A stretch of 5,823 nucleotides of DNA from Deltaproteobacteria bacterium (GTDB lineage Bacteria; Desulfobacterota; Desulfarculia; Adiutricales; Adiutricaceae): contig JAITQT010000286.1 of the NCBI GenBank assembly GCA_031288745.1, forward strand, positions 1 to 5,823, in the 5' to 3' direction. Position 1 is the first letter of the stretch; every line of letters begins with the position of its first letter. The translations under genes were made by a program, and so were the position numbers. Shown in pieces: positions 5,465 through 5,823 of this stretch. The notes beneath the pieces were generated by a model. That model was not told the origin of the DNA and did not search any database. It saw nothing but the letters and a program-made list of their open reading frames with translations.

Positions 5465-5503
5465 CCAAACAGGGGAGCTAACTCACCAGGTTAAACTGTT
5501 TGG
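5465..5503. repeat. 8-bp inverted repeat
   Basis: CCAAACAG (5465-5472) and CTGTTTGG (5496-5503) are perfect inverted repeats around 23 bases, with a small inner stem GAG-CTAA-CTC. It follows the terminator directly. No promoter or gene is tied to it; it could be a regulator site, a decayed element end or chance. Confidence 0.3.
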
Positions 5504-5562
5504 GACGGTCGATTTTGTCATAAAAAGACGGAAAATATTGTCTAGCTCAATATTACCAGTAA

Positions 5563-5690
5563 AAAGGATACCATTGTGGTTCAGCTTTACCACAAAAAAG
5601 TATACCACCCGTGGTCAAAGAAAAATTACCTGAGGGGATTTTAATCTTGCTCTGGGCCTTAAAGATTTACTTTTAGGGAAAAAAATAACT
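5563..5690 (+). pseudogene. Possible decayed transposase fragment
   Basis: One frame (5563-5676) reads KGYHCGSALPQKSIPPVV, then KEKLPEGILILLWALKIYF, then stop. The next frame continues with FTFREKNN. The join would resemble the LLRADSGFYFRE segment around the second catalytic Asp of IS4/IS1380-type transposases, if tgg is a mutated Arg codon and the DSG codons are damaged. The preceding H-C-G-S could be the remnant of a G-N-x-H motif. The open frame is bounded by stops on both sides and no start is seen. The same stretch holds a 7-bp hairpin, TTGTGGT (5574-5580) with ACCACAA (5589-5595). The identification is weak; a translated search would decide. Confidence 0.25.
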
Positions 5691-5772
5691 TAAATATCTT
5701 TTAGACCGAAGTTCCTTGGGTAAGAAAAAAAAGGATGTAATTTTCAATAGTTATAAAAAAAATTATTTTTTC

Positions 5773-5823
5773 CTATGGGTACATTGGTACCTTCTCATCT
5801 AGCAACTGGAATGCCTTTTCTTG
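5773..5823 (-). CDS. Possible C-terminal tail of a minus-strand gene, cut by the window edge
   Basis: The minus strand is open from the window edge for 16 codons, QEKAFQLLDEKVPMYP, then TAG. It is too short to recognise. The AT-rich palindromic run that follows on the minus strand (GGAAAAAATAATTTTTTT) would suit a transcript end. A 16-codon open frame is easily found by chance, so this is only a flag for whoever has the adjoining sequence. Confidence 0.2.
   Translation of the reverse strand, partial: QEKAFQLLDEKVPMYP

Noticed and set aside
5439..5633. 64-codon + strand open frame starting at a TTG
   Set aside because: It begins inside the terminator loop, has no ribosome binding site and overlaps inverted repeats; its composition does not look coding.

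Overview
The window holds three intact genes on the + strand, in the order rpsA (ribosomal protein S1), sppA (S49 signal peptide peptidase) and a small HU/IHF-family DNA-binding protein. From memory, this order is typical of sulfate-reducing Desulfovibrio-like bacteria (Desulfobacterota). The genes look normal, but the DNA around them is AT-rich, poor in coding sequence and full of gene fragments and small repeats. That pattern suggests a lineage whose genome is eroding or crowded with mobile elements, for example a host-associated one. The lineage is an inference; no rRNA or other taxonomic marker is present.

Layout. Positions 1-955 are a graveyard of mobile elements: a group II intron reverse-transcriptase fragment cut off mid-domain (3-143), two copies of a 109-bp miniature element (300-408 and 634-742), what looks like the 5' RNA part of a group II intron (440-534), two copies of a repeat called R here (117-212 and 535-812), and a minus-strand C-terminal gene remnant (809-955). 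Positions 956-1501 are noncoding, with a palindrome, a possible promoter and an rpsA leader carrying two hairpins. Then come rpsA (1502-3511), a perfect 15-bp stem-loop, sppA (3640-4794), a terminator, and the HU-like gene (4965-5231). A third R copy, inverted (5257-5420), lies between the HU-like gene and a strong terminator (5417-5459). The last 360 bases hold a possible transposase remnant and perhaps the tail of a minus-strand gene.

The three genes serve basic cell functions: mRNA capture on the 30S subunit, clearance of signal peptides and membrane proteins, and DNA architecture. Each is separated by a hairpin or terminator, so they are probably a conserved cluster rather than one tight operon.

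The strongest unusual signal is the nested set of fossils. The 109-bp element occurs twice at exactly the same length, with terminal inverted repeats and 6-bp target duplications. One copy sits inside repeat R, and the other R copies show the empty target site. The two copies also differ in ways that keep their inner stem paired.
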